From Fallopia convolvulus (taxonomy: Eukaryota > Streptophyta > Magnoliopsida > Caryophyllales > Polygonaceae): DNA of 64,000 nucleotides. Each line of letters begins with the position of its first letter. Position 1 is the stretch's first letter. Where the stretch lies: contig OZ024730.1 of the NCBI GenBank assembly GCA_964016875.1, positions 39,068,795-39,132,794 of the forward strand, read 5' to 3'. Position numbers and translations under genes: made by a program. Shown here piece after piece: positions 1 to 12,108 of this stretch. The notes beneath the pieces are model-generated. The model did not search any database and had not been told where the DNA came from. It worked only from the letters and a program-made list of their open reading frames with translations.

Positions 1-329
1 AATAGCATAAATTTTAAAATCTATTATATAATTTTTAGATATATATATGCTTTTAAATTAAAAACTACAATTATATTAAAAATCTATTTTAATTCTATGT
101 TTTATAAATAAAAAAACATATCGGGTATATATAGCGGAGATTCGGACGGATAGTAGAATCCCGTCCACGCCTCATTTTAAATCGGGGATACAAAAATGAT
201 CCTCGTCTCAGCCCCGTTCCGCACCAAGGCAGGGAATTCTTGCCCCATTAGGTGTGAGTCTCCACGAATTCTCATCCCCACGGATTTTTTGTGCATCTCT
301 CAGTTCCTTCTTCGGCTATAGTGTTTAGA
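1..329. other. Window start, unclassified AT-rich DNA with a GC-richer repeat-like tract
   Basis: The first 110 bases are A/T rich. Positions about 120-300 are richer in G and C and contain several short CCCG/CGGG-type words, like plant dispersed repeats. I see no convincing ORF, terminal repeat or target duplication, so no family is assigned. Confidence 0.2.
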
Positions 330-1253
330 CTAGTGTAAGGGCCCGTACTTTGTACGGATTTTATTAAATATAAATAAAATAAATACATAGTAGAAATTTT
401 TGTATTATGGATTTTTTTCCTCAGAAAAATATGGAATCAAAACTAATATTCATTAAGGTTTATGGTTTAATTGAAAAACTTTATAACTGTTAAAGGAAAA
501 ATTGGTTTTGGAGAGTCACACATAGTTGAAAAGAATATTGCACATTTACTTTCACTCTAATATATATCGTTATCTAAAATATTTTACCTATCTTTTATCT
601 AATAGTTTAGAAAAAAATTATTATAATTAACTTTTTAGGAAAATTTAACTTTTATCAAAATAATATAATTTAAATTTAATCCTTTTTATCAAAATTAAAC
701 ATAGGTAATTAATTGTAAATATCTTATGAGAAAATGAAAAAGTTAATTATTTTGTTCAAAATTTAATTAATTATTTAATTCTTAATCTTGTAAGACATAA
801 TGTATATTACTATCTTTTTTATCAAAATATTTTAATAAAGTATTTTCCATAAATAGATTTGAAGGCAAAGATAATGTAAATATTTATTTAATTCTAAGAG
901 TAATTTATATTCATATCATTTTTATAAAAAATAGATTTAAAAAAAAATATAAATCAAATTTTGATTTAAGAAAAGTTTTTATCAATTTTTTAATCATAAT
1001 TCGTTTTTAAAATAGATTTTACAAAAATAGATAATTGTAAATCTTTTAAAAGATAGTGTATAATTCTATATTTTTTAAATAAAAATTTAATTTTTAAAAG
1101 AAATTTAAATAATAGATCAATGTTAATCTTTTAAAAGGTAATGGTTATTTTGCCAAAGATTAGTATTAAAAAAAGGGTGGTATTGTCCAATCTAAAAGTG
1201 ACATGTTTTCTTTTAATAATTTTTTTAACCTTTGTTTTAGGTTATATTTATGA
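330..1253 (-). mobile_element. Non-autonomous Helitron (minus strand)
   Basis: Read on the minus strand, the 3' end shows a hairpin (CCGTAC, loop of three, GTACGG at 343-357) followed by CTAG at 330-333 and then T. This is the Helitron 3' signature. A likely 5' TC end lies at 1252-1253 with A before it. The interior is A/T rich and non-coding. A related element on the other strand occurs at 46387-47300, sharing the 5' start, the segment near the ACATGTCGC word and the 3' hairpin. The 5' boundary is less certain than the 3' one because the 5' terminal sequence is repeated (see 1213-1470). Confidence 0.5.
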
Positions 1254-1470
1254 TATGATGATAGTTTTAAAAAAGAAAAGTGTGATATGGTTCAATCTAA
1301 AAGCGACATGTGTTATTTAATAATTTTTTAACCTCCGTTTTAGGTTATAGTTATGATACGACGCCGTATGCATAGATGAAAAGTGCACGGGGACAACAAG
1401 TCGATCTTTACATCATCTAGGCAGATAATGTTAATAATTTTTTAACCTCCGTTTTAGGTTATAGTTATTG
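1213..1470 (-). repeat. Three tandem copies of a Helitron 5'-terminal segment
   Basis: A segment of about 35-40 bp containing TTTTTTAACC and GTTTTAGGTTATA recurs at about 1213-1255, 1317-1358 and 1431-1470. The copies differ at a few positions. On the minus strand each resembles the start of the Helitron family seen at 46387. The array may reflect repeated 5'-end capture or nested insertions. Confidence 0.45.
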
Positions 1471-4387
1471 TAAGTACAGCTATATTTATGCAAGCCCTTT
1501 AGTCCTTACTTTCTAGTTCTTACTAGCTAGCTATGCAATGTAGAGGACAGCCATAGAGTAAACATCCACATTCAAATCTGTAAAGGCGTGCAAAACAAGA
1601 AATTACATTTAGGCAGATAATGAAAATACAAATAAGTATTTAAAGTAACCTCCTTGTAATACTTTAGTATTTTAAAATACACAAAAAAAAGACTTTTAAA
1701 ATGACTTAAAATAGACAAATAGGTATTTTTTTCTAGAAACCCATAGGTTTTGCCGGTTTACTTATATATTTAAAGGATTTAAATTAAATTTAACCATTTC
1801 ATTGAAATTAAAACTTATTCACCCTACCACCCCATTTATAATTTAATCAAGCACGTTCTTTTTCAAGTCTCCTAGAGAGGATTTTGTTGATCGACCAATG
1901 ACTATCTCAATGATCCATGGGTATCGATTAACTTTGGAAATTTGGGTGATTCGGGGACATTAATCGCATCCACCAATAAATACATGGGTAAGATTCAAGT
2001 TTGTGAAGCATCAATTTAAAATCTTTATTTTATACCATCATAAAACGAGTCACCACTAAATAAATTTATATATAATTGGATTGAGTATTATATTACTTCA
2101 AATGAAGCACAACCATTAAGGATATCCCTATCCCTACTACTCTTTTTTAAAACTATCAAAGAATTTACGTCGTACACTTCCTACTTTTCCCACAATCAAA
2201 GAATTTACGTTGTGAATTTATAGAGGTATTTGTTTTAGTATATTGTGTGAAATGCTGCAGTCCACTATTTGAATAAGAAACAGGTTGTGGCTGCTACCTA
2301 TGATAGGTAATGAGTTCTAGATTATGCAAATAATATTGCTACAAAGATCCAAAACAATCAGACCAATTCATTGTAGGTACTTCAACTTCTTTTTTATTAT
2401 GCACTAATGATAACAATCAAATGAACATTCATATCAAGTCAAGTGCTATGGTTGCATTTATGAAGATGTGATAGAAAGTTAGACTCTATATCTAAGTTTT
2501 GCATCTCTTATGCATTGTTATATCCATAATGTGGCTAAGTTCCTTAAATATATCTATCCAGGGGATGCACAAGGTGAAATATGGCGACAACAATGTAACA
2601 ACTACACAAACATCATCATTGTTACTGGTTTAGTTCCAGTTGTCCCTAAAGGCATTGAAGTTGCAGGTAAGTCAATCTCTAATATACATCTTAGTACACA
2701 ATAATTTAAAGGATGGTGAATACTCAGGTACATGATTCTTTACTAGAAATTTATTTATGCATTAGTGGATACTGCACCAAAGTGATATCTAATTTATGAA
2801 ATGTAATTCCTACTCTTTCTATAGAAGTAATTAGCCATCAAATATCTTTCAAAACTTAGTGACCTAAGTTTTTATTCTAACTATTCGATCGGATTAGTGA
2901 TATGCATGTTGGAATAGTGAATTCTACATATACAAGTAACTTTGTGCATATAGAAAACATGCAGTTTATATAGTTGATAGTTAATACATTCTCCTATGTT
3001 GGTAGTGAAGATCTGAACACAACTAAAGAAAAAATATTTTACATGGTCATTTATTTGAATACATCTAAAGAAAAAAATATTTTAAGAGTTTTGAACACAT
3101 TCTCTGATGGATCATCCATTCTAGGTCAAGAAATTTTCAAGTGCCTTCAAATTCTTAGTTAAAAATTACCCATAAGGTCATGCCTAAGTTTGGAGTTTCA
3201 TGACTTGCACGATCTTCTTCTGCATATTGTCCTCTCCCAAGAATTGCATGTTAGTCTCATACCATTGCTTACATGCCTTATTTCAGTTGCACATATATAT
3301 TGTAATGGATCCATTATTTTGTTTTTCTCATTTTTTTCATGTTTTTTTTTTATCAGGAGAAACGATTGATGCATAATATCCACCAAAAGGATCCCTTACA
3401 ACAGTACACGGTTGGAATGGATCATCAGGTATATATAATTATGGTTTGTTCTATATGCAAATATGAATTGATGGACCTTCTGGTCAAATATTCGTACAAA
3501 GTATTTGACGTTTTAGGGTGATATTTACCATTTTGTTGTTATGTTTGAGAGAAATGAAAGTTTGTTCTATAAGCTTCTAACTGACAATCCTTGTATTCGT
3601 CATTCCTCTTACTTGATAACCTTGGGTCTTCGTTTACGTAATATTCAATAAGAAGGTATTTGTCAAACGAGAGGATTCCTCTAAAGAAGGAGAGAATAAT
3701 GTAGCGTTGAATTTGTCAACTAAGTTGCTTACCATTGAGTGCATTGTGTACCCAGGGAATCAAATGTAAATTCTGAATGCCCTACACTAAAACTTTGCAT
3801 ACCTAATGATGGAAGCATGATGATATCTCTTTGATTGACAAATATTGCATCTATGCATAATAATAGCTTTGGTAGATCTTAGTTGAGATCTTTTGTTGTA
3901 TATTTTATATATGTACTAATCTGTTAACAAGGAGATGTTCTAACCTAAAGAAAGTTTTTTTTTGCTCTACTTGTACAAGTTAATCGGAGTTGGAGCCATC
4001 ATTTTCTTCAGCATCAGTGGAACCAACCGATAAATCAGTTGCATATTATCACATGTGTAGGTTGAGAATTCACATCCGGATTTACATGTACATCATTAGT
4101 ATCAATAATGTTGTCTTTGTATTTTCCATAGCACTTTGGCTTTTTAATGAGTTGACTTGTAACTTGTGTTGTAATCTTGCTCAATTACCTGATGAGAGCA
4201 GTAAGGGGAAAAACAAACATAGCATGTATTAGTTTAATATTAACATATCTCATTGGGATGGAATTAAATAATAGCCCATAATTTATCAAATGGACACCTG
4301 GTGCACACACTATATTCTAAGAGTGGATTCGAGTGCAATTACCACTGTAGCAATGGCTGCTACAATTACGTTTTTACTAAACTTTTC
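1471..4387. other. AT-rich region upstream of a Helitron 3' end, no recognisable gene
   Basis: Only short interrupted reading frames are present, for example 2510-2704 and 3990-4232. They match no family I recognise and show no splice pattern that would join them. The region may be the body of the Helitron whose 3' end is at 4415, possibly with captured gene fragments, but I could not place a 5' end. Confidence 0.25.
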
Positions 4388-4415
4388 CCCATGCGTAGCA
4401 TGGGCACTTAACTAG
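4388..4415 (+). mobile_element. Helitron 3' terminus (plus strand)
   Basis: A perfect hairpin, CCCATGC-GTA-GCATGGG, at 4388-4404 is followed after seven bases by CTAG (4412-4415) and then T. This is the 3' terminus expected of a Helitron. No plus-strand 5' end was found with confidence, so only the terminus is called. Confidence 0.55.
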
Positions 4416-4416
4416 T

Positions 4417-5002
4417 ATGATAAATGTGAGATTACAATATGTTATATAAGAGGGTAAATGGCAGGAAATATTCCCAAATGGCAAGAATTAGTGTATGTAC
4501 AAGTACAAGTAGGGAAACTTGTGATACGGTAGAAATACCCCTTATTTTAGATCAAAATCCAATCTAAATATTCTATAGAAAGAAAACCTAAGCCCAAATA
4601 GATAAGAGAAACTGAACAAATTCTATCAACAATATATATACCACATTTAATTCCAATCCAATTCAAGTTGTCATACGATTTTTTAAACCGATTCCCTTAG
4701 GACATACATAGATTAAGCATGCTATTAAGCATGCTATTGTTAAGTAAAACCTTTTAAAAAATTAATAAAGTCTATTAAAAAAATAATACTAACTAAACAA
4801 AAAACTATTATTTTAAGATTCAGAACCTATGACTACGGATATAAGTTAGAAAAAATCGTTTTTTTATAAAGCAGCAACTTGGTCCCCTTCTTCTCAAAGA
4901 ATCTTACTTGTCTCCTTCTTGACCTCTCTCTACACTAAGACAAATAGCCGAATTCATGTGGTCTACAATGTATACACCCATTTCAATTCCCCTTTCCCAA
5001 CA
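4417..5002. other. Upstream flank of the GH3 gene
   Basis: A/T-rich intergenic DNA without a credible ORF or transposon terminus. It would contain the distal promoter of the broken GH3 gene. Confidence 0.3.
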
Positions 5003-5012
5003 CTTTATAAAA
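5003..5012 (+). promoter_or_regulatory. Probable TATA box of the GH3 gene
   Basis: CTTTATAAAA lies about 140 bp upstream of the GH3 start codon. This is a plausible plant core promoter position. It is a sequence match only. Confidence 0.4.
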
Positions 5013-5151
5013 CGACACATGAAAAATGCACACTCCATACAAACTTTTGACACCCTTTTTTTTTTGTTTCCCTTCTCTTGAGAAGGAACTTCTCCCTACC
5101 TTTCTTTACAACGTTCTATGTTACAACACCACAACATTACATAAGATATAT

Positions 5152-5492
5152 ATGGAGGATAATAACAACAAACTTGATATCAAGCCCTTTCCCGAAGACA
5201 GCTCCGAGGGCATCATAAGATGGTTCGAGGAGGTATCCGAGAAGGCAGGACCCATCCAAACCAAGACGCTCGAACGCATTTTAAAGCTCAATTAGGGTGT
5301 CGAGTATCTAAGGAAGTGGCTAGGTGATGACATAAATGTAGAAGAAGTGGATGGAGCCACATTGGAGTCTTTGTACACTTCCATGGTTCCACTCTGCTCC
5401 CATTTAGACATTGAGCCTTACATTCTCCGTATTTCCGAAGGAGAATCCTCTTCTCTTCTCACGCAACAACCTATAACCCATCTCTCTCTAAG
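5152..5492 (+). pseudogene. GH3 exon 1, with in-frame TAG
   Basis: It starts at the ATG beginning MEDNNNKLD and ends at ...THLSL plus AG before GTAAAA. The TAG at codon 48 lies between KLN and GVEYLRKWL, where the conserved reading continues. The motif LTQQPITHLSLSS spans the splice into exon 2. Confidence 0.85.
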
Positions 5493-5599
5493 GTAAAAAC
5501 AAGTCCTTCAAGACATTGTAATCTTTTGAAATCTCATTATTCCTTCATGTGCTGATCTTGTGTTCTTTCGGTGTCGTCGATTTTGCAGCTCGGGAACCA

Positions 5600-5604
5600 C
5601 GGAT
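5600..5604 (+). repeat. Target-site duplication (left) of CRM-like element
   Basis: CGGAT directly before the LTR start TGATGCG. It is repeated at 13693-13697 after the other LTR. It falls within GH3 exon 2 (16 bp after the intron-1 acceptor at 5588). Confidence 0.9.
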
Positions 5605-6467
5605 TGATGCGTCCCTCGCTTGGGATGCTTCGGATCGATCGTTGGCTTGAGTATTAGGTCTCCAATTACGCGGCGGAAGGCTTGATTGAATTGATTTAAA
5701 GGCACGAACAAGTGAAAACAATGAGAGTTCGAGAGCTTTCGAGAGATTGGGGGTGGCGGCACAACACAAGAAGGGAAAATAAGGAGAAACCTCTACTTTA
5801 ATTAACCCTAATATGTGTGCTGAATTGAAACATATGCGTACGCCCCCTTATATAGGGAGGCGGCTGAAGAAAATGCAAGAAACCCTAAAAAGAGTGGCGG
5901 CGCGCCTAGGGCAAGCATGCAAGCTTGGGCCCAACGACGCGGTCCAAAACTGATCGGCGCAAGGCCCATAAATGTCTTTCTAAATGTGTAAAACCAACAA
6001 TAGAAATGTTCCATAATAGAAAGAATGCATAAAAGTACTAAAAACGGATAGGTCGTCCGTGACCGTGCCGGGAGTGTCACGACAAGGCTGTCGCGGCAGG
6101 GTCTCGACGCTGGCGAGGTCATGGCACGGTCCCGGGCGCTGGCGCGGACGCTGGCGAGGGCGCTGGCGAGAGGGTCTCGTGAACCTCAAATAGCGATCCA
6201 TGGCACGGTGCAAGGCTCGGGTCCGACAGTGGCAAGGGGTTGGAGGTTGTCCCCGTTGGCCCGAGTTGAGGTTCCTCGACGCCGAGGACGCACAAGGCTG
6301 TGTGCGTCGGCGCGGCGAGGGGCGCGCCGTGGCCTACGGAGAGGCGCGCCACGAGGGATCGTGTCGCGTCTTGGATTTCTCGAGTCCTGGCACGAGTGAT
6401 GGGGCCATCCGAGCGAAGTGTGAATGCATCATCCTCTTGGCTAGCATCCATGATGGGGGTCGCATCA
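5605..6467 (-). repeat. 3' LTR of CRM-like element
   Basis: 863 bp with inverted ends TGATGCG/CGCATCA. A TATATAA box lies on the minus strand at 5848-5854. The G/C-rich inner half (about 6080-6180) contains imperfect repeats of a GCGCTGGCGAGG-type unit. Its inner 349 bp encode the C-terminus of the pol frame. Confidence 0.9.
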
Positions 6468-9400
6468 CCCTCCCCCACTTGGCTGGGAAACGTCCCCGTT
6501 TCCTCATAAGCGGGTGCAACATAAGGGGAGAGCTCAGCGACGTTGAAGCTAGAGTGAACCGAGTGCTTGCCTTCGAGGTCGAGCTTATATGCGTTGTCTC
6601 CGATTCGCTCAAGGACCCGAAAAGGCCCGTCTCTGCGCTGGTGAAGCTTCGTCTTCCTTGAATCCGAAAACCTCTCCTTCCGAAGATGGAGCCACACGAG
6701 GTCCCCGGGGTTGAAAACCATGCGTTTCCGACCATTGTTGTGCTGAGCCTCGTATTGAGCGGCGCGGTGCTCCAATTGAACTCTAGTTCGCTCGTGTAGC
6801 TTGCGGATGGCTTCGGCACGGTTGGAGGCGTCGATGTGCTCGCCGTTCTTCAAAGGCCGAGGTGTGAGATCCATCGGAGAGTGAGGGTTGAGGCCGTAGA
6901 CAATCTCGAACGACGTCATCTTGGTAGCCGAGTGTTTGGACCTGTTGTAAGCAAACTCAACAAATGGTATTAGATCCTCCCACCGACGTGGGTTATTTTT
7001 GAGCACCGTCCGAAGAAGGGTGCCCAAGGTCCGATTGGTCACCTCAGTTTGACCATCGGTTTGGGGATGATAAGAAGTAGAAAATAGTAATTGTGTGCCT
7101 AGCTTTCCCCAAAGCGTTCTCCAGAAATGGCTACAAAATTTCGTGTCTCGATCACTAACAATAGTCCGAGGCATGCCATGTAATCTCACGACATGCGCAA
7201 AGAACAAGTTGGCGATTTCAGTCGCATTGTTGTTCCCTTTGCATGGCACGAAGTGAGCCATCTTGGAGAAGCGGTCCACAATCACGAAGATCGAATCTTT
7301 ACCGCGCCTAGACATTGGAAGACCCGTGATAAAATCCATAGAGAGATCTTCCCACGGAGTATCCGGAATAGGCAACGGAGTATAAAGGCCATGAGGTTGG
7401 AACCTCGATTTGGCAGTTTGGCACGACACACAACCCCGACAATACTTGTGAATGTACGAAGCCATATGTGGCCAAAAGAAGTGTTCACGAAGTGCTGCTA
7501 GGGTTTTGGCTATGCCAAAATGGCCCCGGCCATCATGAGCTTCTTTGAGCAAAAGATGCCTCACAGACGAGGCCGGAATGCAAAGCTTCCCAGCTCGGTA
7601 GAGATATCCATTGTCCAAAAAGAATGTCTCATGGATTCGACTTTGCTCAAGGTTCTCCATGATCGATTTAAAATATGGATCATGCAAATATAATTCCTTA
7701 ATCAAGGAGAACCCTAGCAAATTGGCCTGTAGTTGAGTTAAAAGCACATACCTGCGTGACAGAGCGTCTGCCACGACATTTTCTTTCCCTTTCTTGTGGG
7801 CGATGATATACGGAAATGTTTTCATAAATTCCACCCACCGAGCATGGCGCCTGTTTAGAGTCGTTTGACTCCTAAGATAAGCAAGGGCCGCATGGTCCGT
7901 GTGAATAACGAACTCACTAGGCCAAAGATAGTGCTGCCATGTTTTAAGAACCTGAATAAGCGCGTACAACTCCTTGTCATACGTCGGGTAATTGAGAGTT
8001 GCCCCCGTTAATTTTTCACTAAAGTATGCAATAGGGCGTCTCTCTTGAAGGAGTACTCCGCCTACGCCATAGTCGGAGGCGTCGCACTCGATCTCAAAGC
8101 GCTTAGTGAAGTCTGGCAATTGCAAGACCGGAGCGCTACACAAAGCATTTTTTAAGGCCTGAAAGGCGGCCTCATGAATCGGCATCCACTTGATGGTGGT
8201 TGCCTTCTTGGTTAGATTGTGGAGTGGCCCGGCAATGGAACTAAAGTCCTTGATGAATCGCCTATAGAACCCTGCGAGCCCTAAGAAGGATCGAACCATC
8301 GTCGGGGTCGTAGGGGTGGGCCACTCTCGGATGGCGCGGATCTTGTCGTCATCCACTTTCAGCCCATCCTTGGACACGACGAACCCAAGAAAATTCGTCG
8401 TGTCCGTGCAAAACGAACATTTATCCAAGTTTACAAACAAAGAGTGCTCGCGAAGGCATTCTAACACCAACCTAAGGTGCCTCGCGTGAGAATCTAAGTC
8501 CTTAGAAAAAACCAAAATATCGTCAAAGTAGACGACAACAAAACGTCCTATAAATTTACGAAAAACATAGTTCATAAGCTGCATAAAAGTACTAGGGGCG
8601 TTTGTCAAGCCAAAAGGCATGACAAGCCATTCGTACAAACCATGTTTGGTTTTGAATTACGTCTTCCACTCGTCGCCTTCATGCATCCGGATTTGGTGGT
8701 ATCCACTCCGGAGATCGATCTTGGAGAACAAGGCGGCGCCGTGGAGCTCATCTAGCATGTCATCAAGCCGTGGAATGGGATGTCTGTACTTCACCGTAAT
8801 CTTATTTATGGCTCGGCAGTCGACGCACATACGCCACGAACCATCTTTCTTTGGCACGAGGATCACCGGCACCGCGCAAGGGCTCAAGGACTCGCGGACG
8901 AATCCCTTGTCCAACAAGTCTTGAACTTGGCGTTGAAGCTCCTCGGTTTCCCTTGGTGAAGTCCTATAAGCGGCTCGATTAGGAAGGGAAGCGCCTGGCA
9001 CGAGGTCGATCTTGTGCTCAATCCCTCGGATCGGCGGCAAGCCCTTCGTAAGCTCATTCGGCATGAGATCTTCAAACTCCTTCAAAATAGACACAATAGA
9101 AGAGGGAAGTGAAGAAAGCTCGGATTTATTAATGGAAAGAAGGGGAACAAGTATGAAACAAGAAAGACTCCCCTGAATGGATTTCTCGACGTCCCGACGC
9201 CTGGCTAAGAGCAAACAATCTTGGCAAGTGCCTAGCAATGGTGGCTCGGCGTCGGTGCTCGTCCGATCAGCTTCTGGGGTGATTTTTGGAGAGGTGATAG
9301 CCCCTGGAATTTGTGGAAGATTGCCCCTGGAAACGCCGTGAAACTCGTCCCGTAGCTCCTGGAATCCGAGTTTTCGTGTAGCGACGGCGTGGTGCGCGAC

Positions 9401-9475
9401 GCTAGGAGGTGTGCTCGGCGGTCCTTTGCTTAAATTGATATCTCCTGGGCGTTTTTGTTCAGATCTGTTGGAAAT
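6119..9475 (-). pseudogene. CRM-like pol: reverse transcriptase, RNase H, integrase
   Basis: The frame is open from about 9475 down to 6119 except for one TAA at 8657-8659, between EGDEWKT and FKTKHGLYEW in the RT. Visible in order are the RT palm with YFDD (near 8525), RNase H with ECDASDYGVGG (near 8080), an HHCC zinc site (HDGRGH ... CRGCVSC, near 7470), and integrase catalytic residues in MDFITGLP, VSDRDTKF and TDGQTEV. A GPITRARTREIQ motif lies near the C-terminus. The frame passes through the polypurine tract and takes its last 116 codons from the 3' LTR. It overlaps the end of gag-protease by about 46 bases in the -1 frame. The product would copy and integrate the element; the stop prevents this. 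Confidence 0.88.
6468..6480 (-). promoter_or_regulatory. Polypurine tract of CRM-like element
   Basis: On the minus strand, AAGTGGGGGAGGG lies directly before the 3' LTR start. It would prime plus-strand DNA synthesis. It lies inside the pol reading frame. Confidence 0.85.
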
Positions 9476-12108
9476 TCAATTTTAAGTGGTTTGGAGCTTG
9501 GAACGCCGAGAGAAGTGTCAGAAATCTGCTTGAGGCCCTTTTTGTCAAAATCTGCGGCGTTCGGCGCGTTACCGAGGCCTCTCGACGCAAACTGTCGGCC
9601 CTCCTCCAGATTCTGTCGGCGTTTTTCTTCTTGAACATCATGAGACTTGTTTTTGGATGGATTGGCACTAGGAACGCCTGTGGAATGTGCAGTCTTGCTC
9701 TCGGACGCCGCTGGCGTCTTGTTTGGCGCGCCGGTGCCGCTGTCGCTAGCCTTTTGCCGTTCCCTTTCAGCTTCATCCTGTAGAGCTTCACTAGGCGACA
9801 TAGGTAAGAGAGTCACGCGCTTCCCGTGGTAATTGAACATATAAGTGTTCAAATACCCGTCGTGAAGCACGCGACGATCGTATTGCCATGGACGCCCCAA
9901 CAAGAGGTGCGTGGCGTCCATCGACGTTACGTCACACAAAATAGAATTCGAGTATTGACCAATTGAAAAGTTGAAGATTACCTGTTTTTCGACCCAATCT
10001 CCTCCATCATTTGATATCCATTGAAGCTTGAATGGTTGAGGGTGTGGCGTGGTCGGCAATTTAAAGTGATCGACAACTTTCTTTGAGAGAAAATTCACAA
10101 AACTCCCGGAATCAATTATGACACTCAGCGAGACATTGTTGACCAAACATCTTGTGTGAAAAAGTTGCTCGCGTTGGTCCGTGCGTGGTGCTTCGCGGAC
10201 GCTAAGGGCGCGCCGAGTAACTAGTCCGAGCTTGGCCATGCCGAGGGCATCCGATGGATCGCACTCGAGCTCGGCGGCGTCGATCTCATGCGGCTCAAAT
10301 TCTACATCGTCCTCACTTTCATATGGCTCGCCTTGAGTGGTGAACAAAACCTTCTTGTTGTTGGGACAGTTCCGTTGCATATGGCCACGTCCCCCGCACT
10401 TGTAGCACGCCATGTCACGGACTCGATCGGCGTTCGGCTCGGCGGTGAGCGGCGCGGCTGGGGCCTTGGCTTGTGAGGCCTCGGCCTTTGCTTTGGAACC
10501 TGTCGAAGGGCTAGCCAAAGAAGGAGCAAACCGATTAGTAGATAAACCGGATTGACTAGAGTTAGACACATACCTTGAATTGGACCATCCCGATTTGGTG
10601 CGCATCTCTTGTTTGTGGATTTGCATGACGGTGTGCACCAAATTGTTGATGTCTTTAATTGGAAGGATCTCCAACCTATCTTGAATGGACTGCCTTAAAC
10701 CCGAAAGGAACCTCGTCTTCATTACGGATGGTGAGACGCTCATCCCCGCTTTGAAGAACATGTCTTCGAGTTTGGAAAAGTATTCCTCTGGCGTCATTGT
10801 GCCTTGTTTGATGCGCATGATCTCGATGTGCATCTTGTCCTTGTAATCGACTGGAATGTACCTCTTTTTCAAGATATAGACGAGTTGATGCCACTCACGG
10901 ATTAGGGGCTTGCCTTTTCGAATCCTTTCGGACTCGAATTGGTTCCACCAAGTCCTAGCGGCGCCAACGAAATGGAGCGTCACAACCTCCACCTTTTCGT
11001 CGTCCTCGTAACCTAAATGACGGAGCGTGTGCTCCGTGCCCTATAACCACTCCAAAAACAGATTAGGATCATAAGAACCGGAAAAGGTTTCGAATTTTAC
11101 CTTGACATCACGACGTTGTTGCCGTGGATCCCGGGCATCGCGGTGATCCCGATCGCGCCGAGGGCTGGTATGCCGAGGCGAGTATGCGCGCCTGTCGCGC
11201 CGATGCCGATGCTGTCCTCGATGCGGATCGTCATCGCCATCGTCCGGATCGTCTCCACCGTAAGGCCTCCGCGGGCGTCGATCGTCTCGATCCTTGTCGC
11301 GCCGTCCATGCGCGCCGTGCGTGCGACCCGAGCCATAGACTCGATCGTACTCGGTGCGATGCTTGGCAAGGCGCGGCAGTGGAATCCAATCCGAAGGCCG
11401 GTTGTCATGTTCTTCCGGATCCTGCACATTTGGATGCTCAAACGAAGATTCATTAGAATAATCCGAGAACTCATCGTACTCGTTTTCAAACTCCGAGAAC
11501 GGACTACGATCACTTTGATGCCCGAGGTCGTCCTCAACTTTGTATGCGTCGGCGTCGTAATACTTGGCCCCGTGCTTCCGCTTTGGGGTTTCGTACACAT
11601 ATGTCGGCGACTTGTTCTTTTTCTTTCTTTTGGGATCCCCACTCGTATGTCGACGTCTATACTCCTCGGAGTTGTACTCCTCATCGGAATATACGTCGTA
11701 TACTTGTGTGTCCCGATAATCTCGCGCCACTTGATAGCGATCTGCGGTCCGGGGACCACCATCGTGCCGATCAAATTGGCGACTTTCTTTGATCGACTCC
11801 ATGCGTTGCATGGTGCCGAATTGTGATGAAGGTTGTGCGTGTTTCTTCCCATTTGCGTTGGCACGAGCAACGTCCTCCGCGGACACGCCTGGCACGCCGT
11901 GGATCTCCGATGCGAGGCCATGCGGCTGTGGCACGATGTGTTTCGATTGTGTTTGGCTCGCTGCCAAGAGGCGTTTGAGCTCTTCTATGCGCGCCACGGC
12001 CTCAGGGTTCCACGCCTCTCGATTTTGGGTAGGGTTGTGGCCCTCGGTGGGGTTGTTGTTTCCACCGTCTCCCGACTCCGACATTGTACCTATGGTAACA
12101 CCAGTCAT
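9430..12108 (-). pseudogene. CRM-like gag-protease
   Basis: The start is placed at the ATG at 12106-12108 (MTGVTIGTM); a second ATG at 12082-12084 (MSESGDGG) is equally possible. The N-terminal third is rich in R, D, H and S. A single TAG at 11041-11043 follows FSGSYDPNLFLEWL, and the capsid-like core then continues (FVGAARTWWNQFE, GTMTPEEYFSKLE). A CCHC zinc knuckle, CYKCGGRGHMQRNC, and an aspartic protease with IIDSGS and LLLGRPW follow. The frame ends at 9430 after NAQEISI, overlapping pol. Gag forms the particle and the protease processes it. The TAG probably replaces a glutamine codon, which is an inference from context. Confidence 0.88.

Noticed and set aside
2510..4232. Host gene made of the short plus-strand ORFs in 2.5-4.2 kb
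   Set aside because: No splice-compatible joining, no known domain, and stops in all frames; left as unassigned.
6200..6661. Plus-strand ORFs over the CRM-like LTR and pol end (also 13226-13624)
   Set aside because: Antisense to pol in G/C-rich sequence and repeated in each LTR; no protein family likeness.
11097..11921. Long alternative frames on both strands over gag (also 11116-11826 +)
   Set aside because: They are shadows of the charged, repetitive gag frame; no domain is recognisable.
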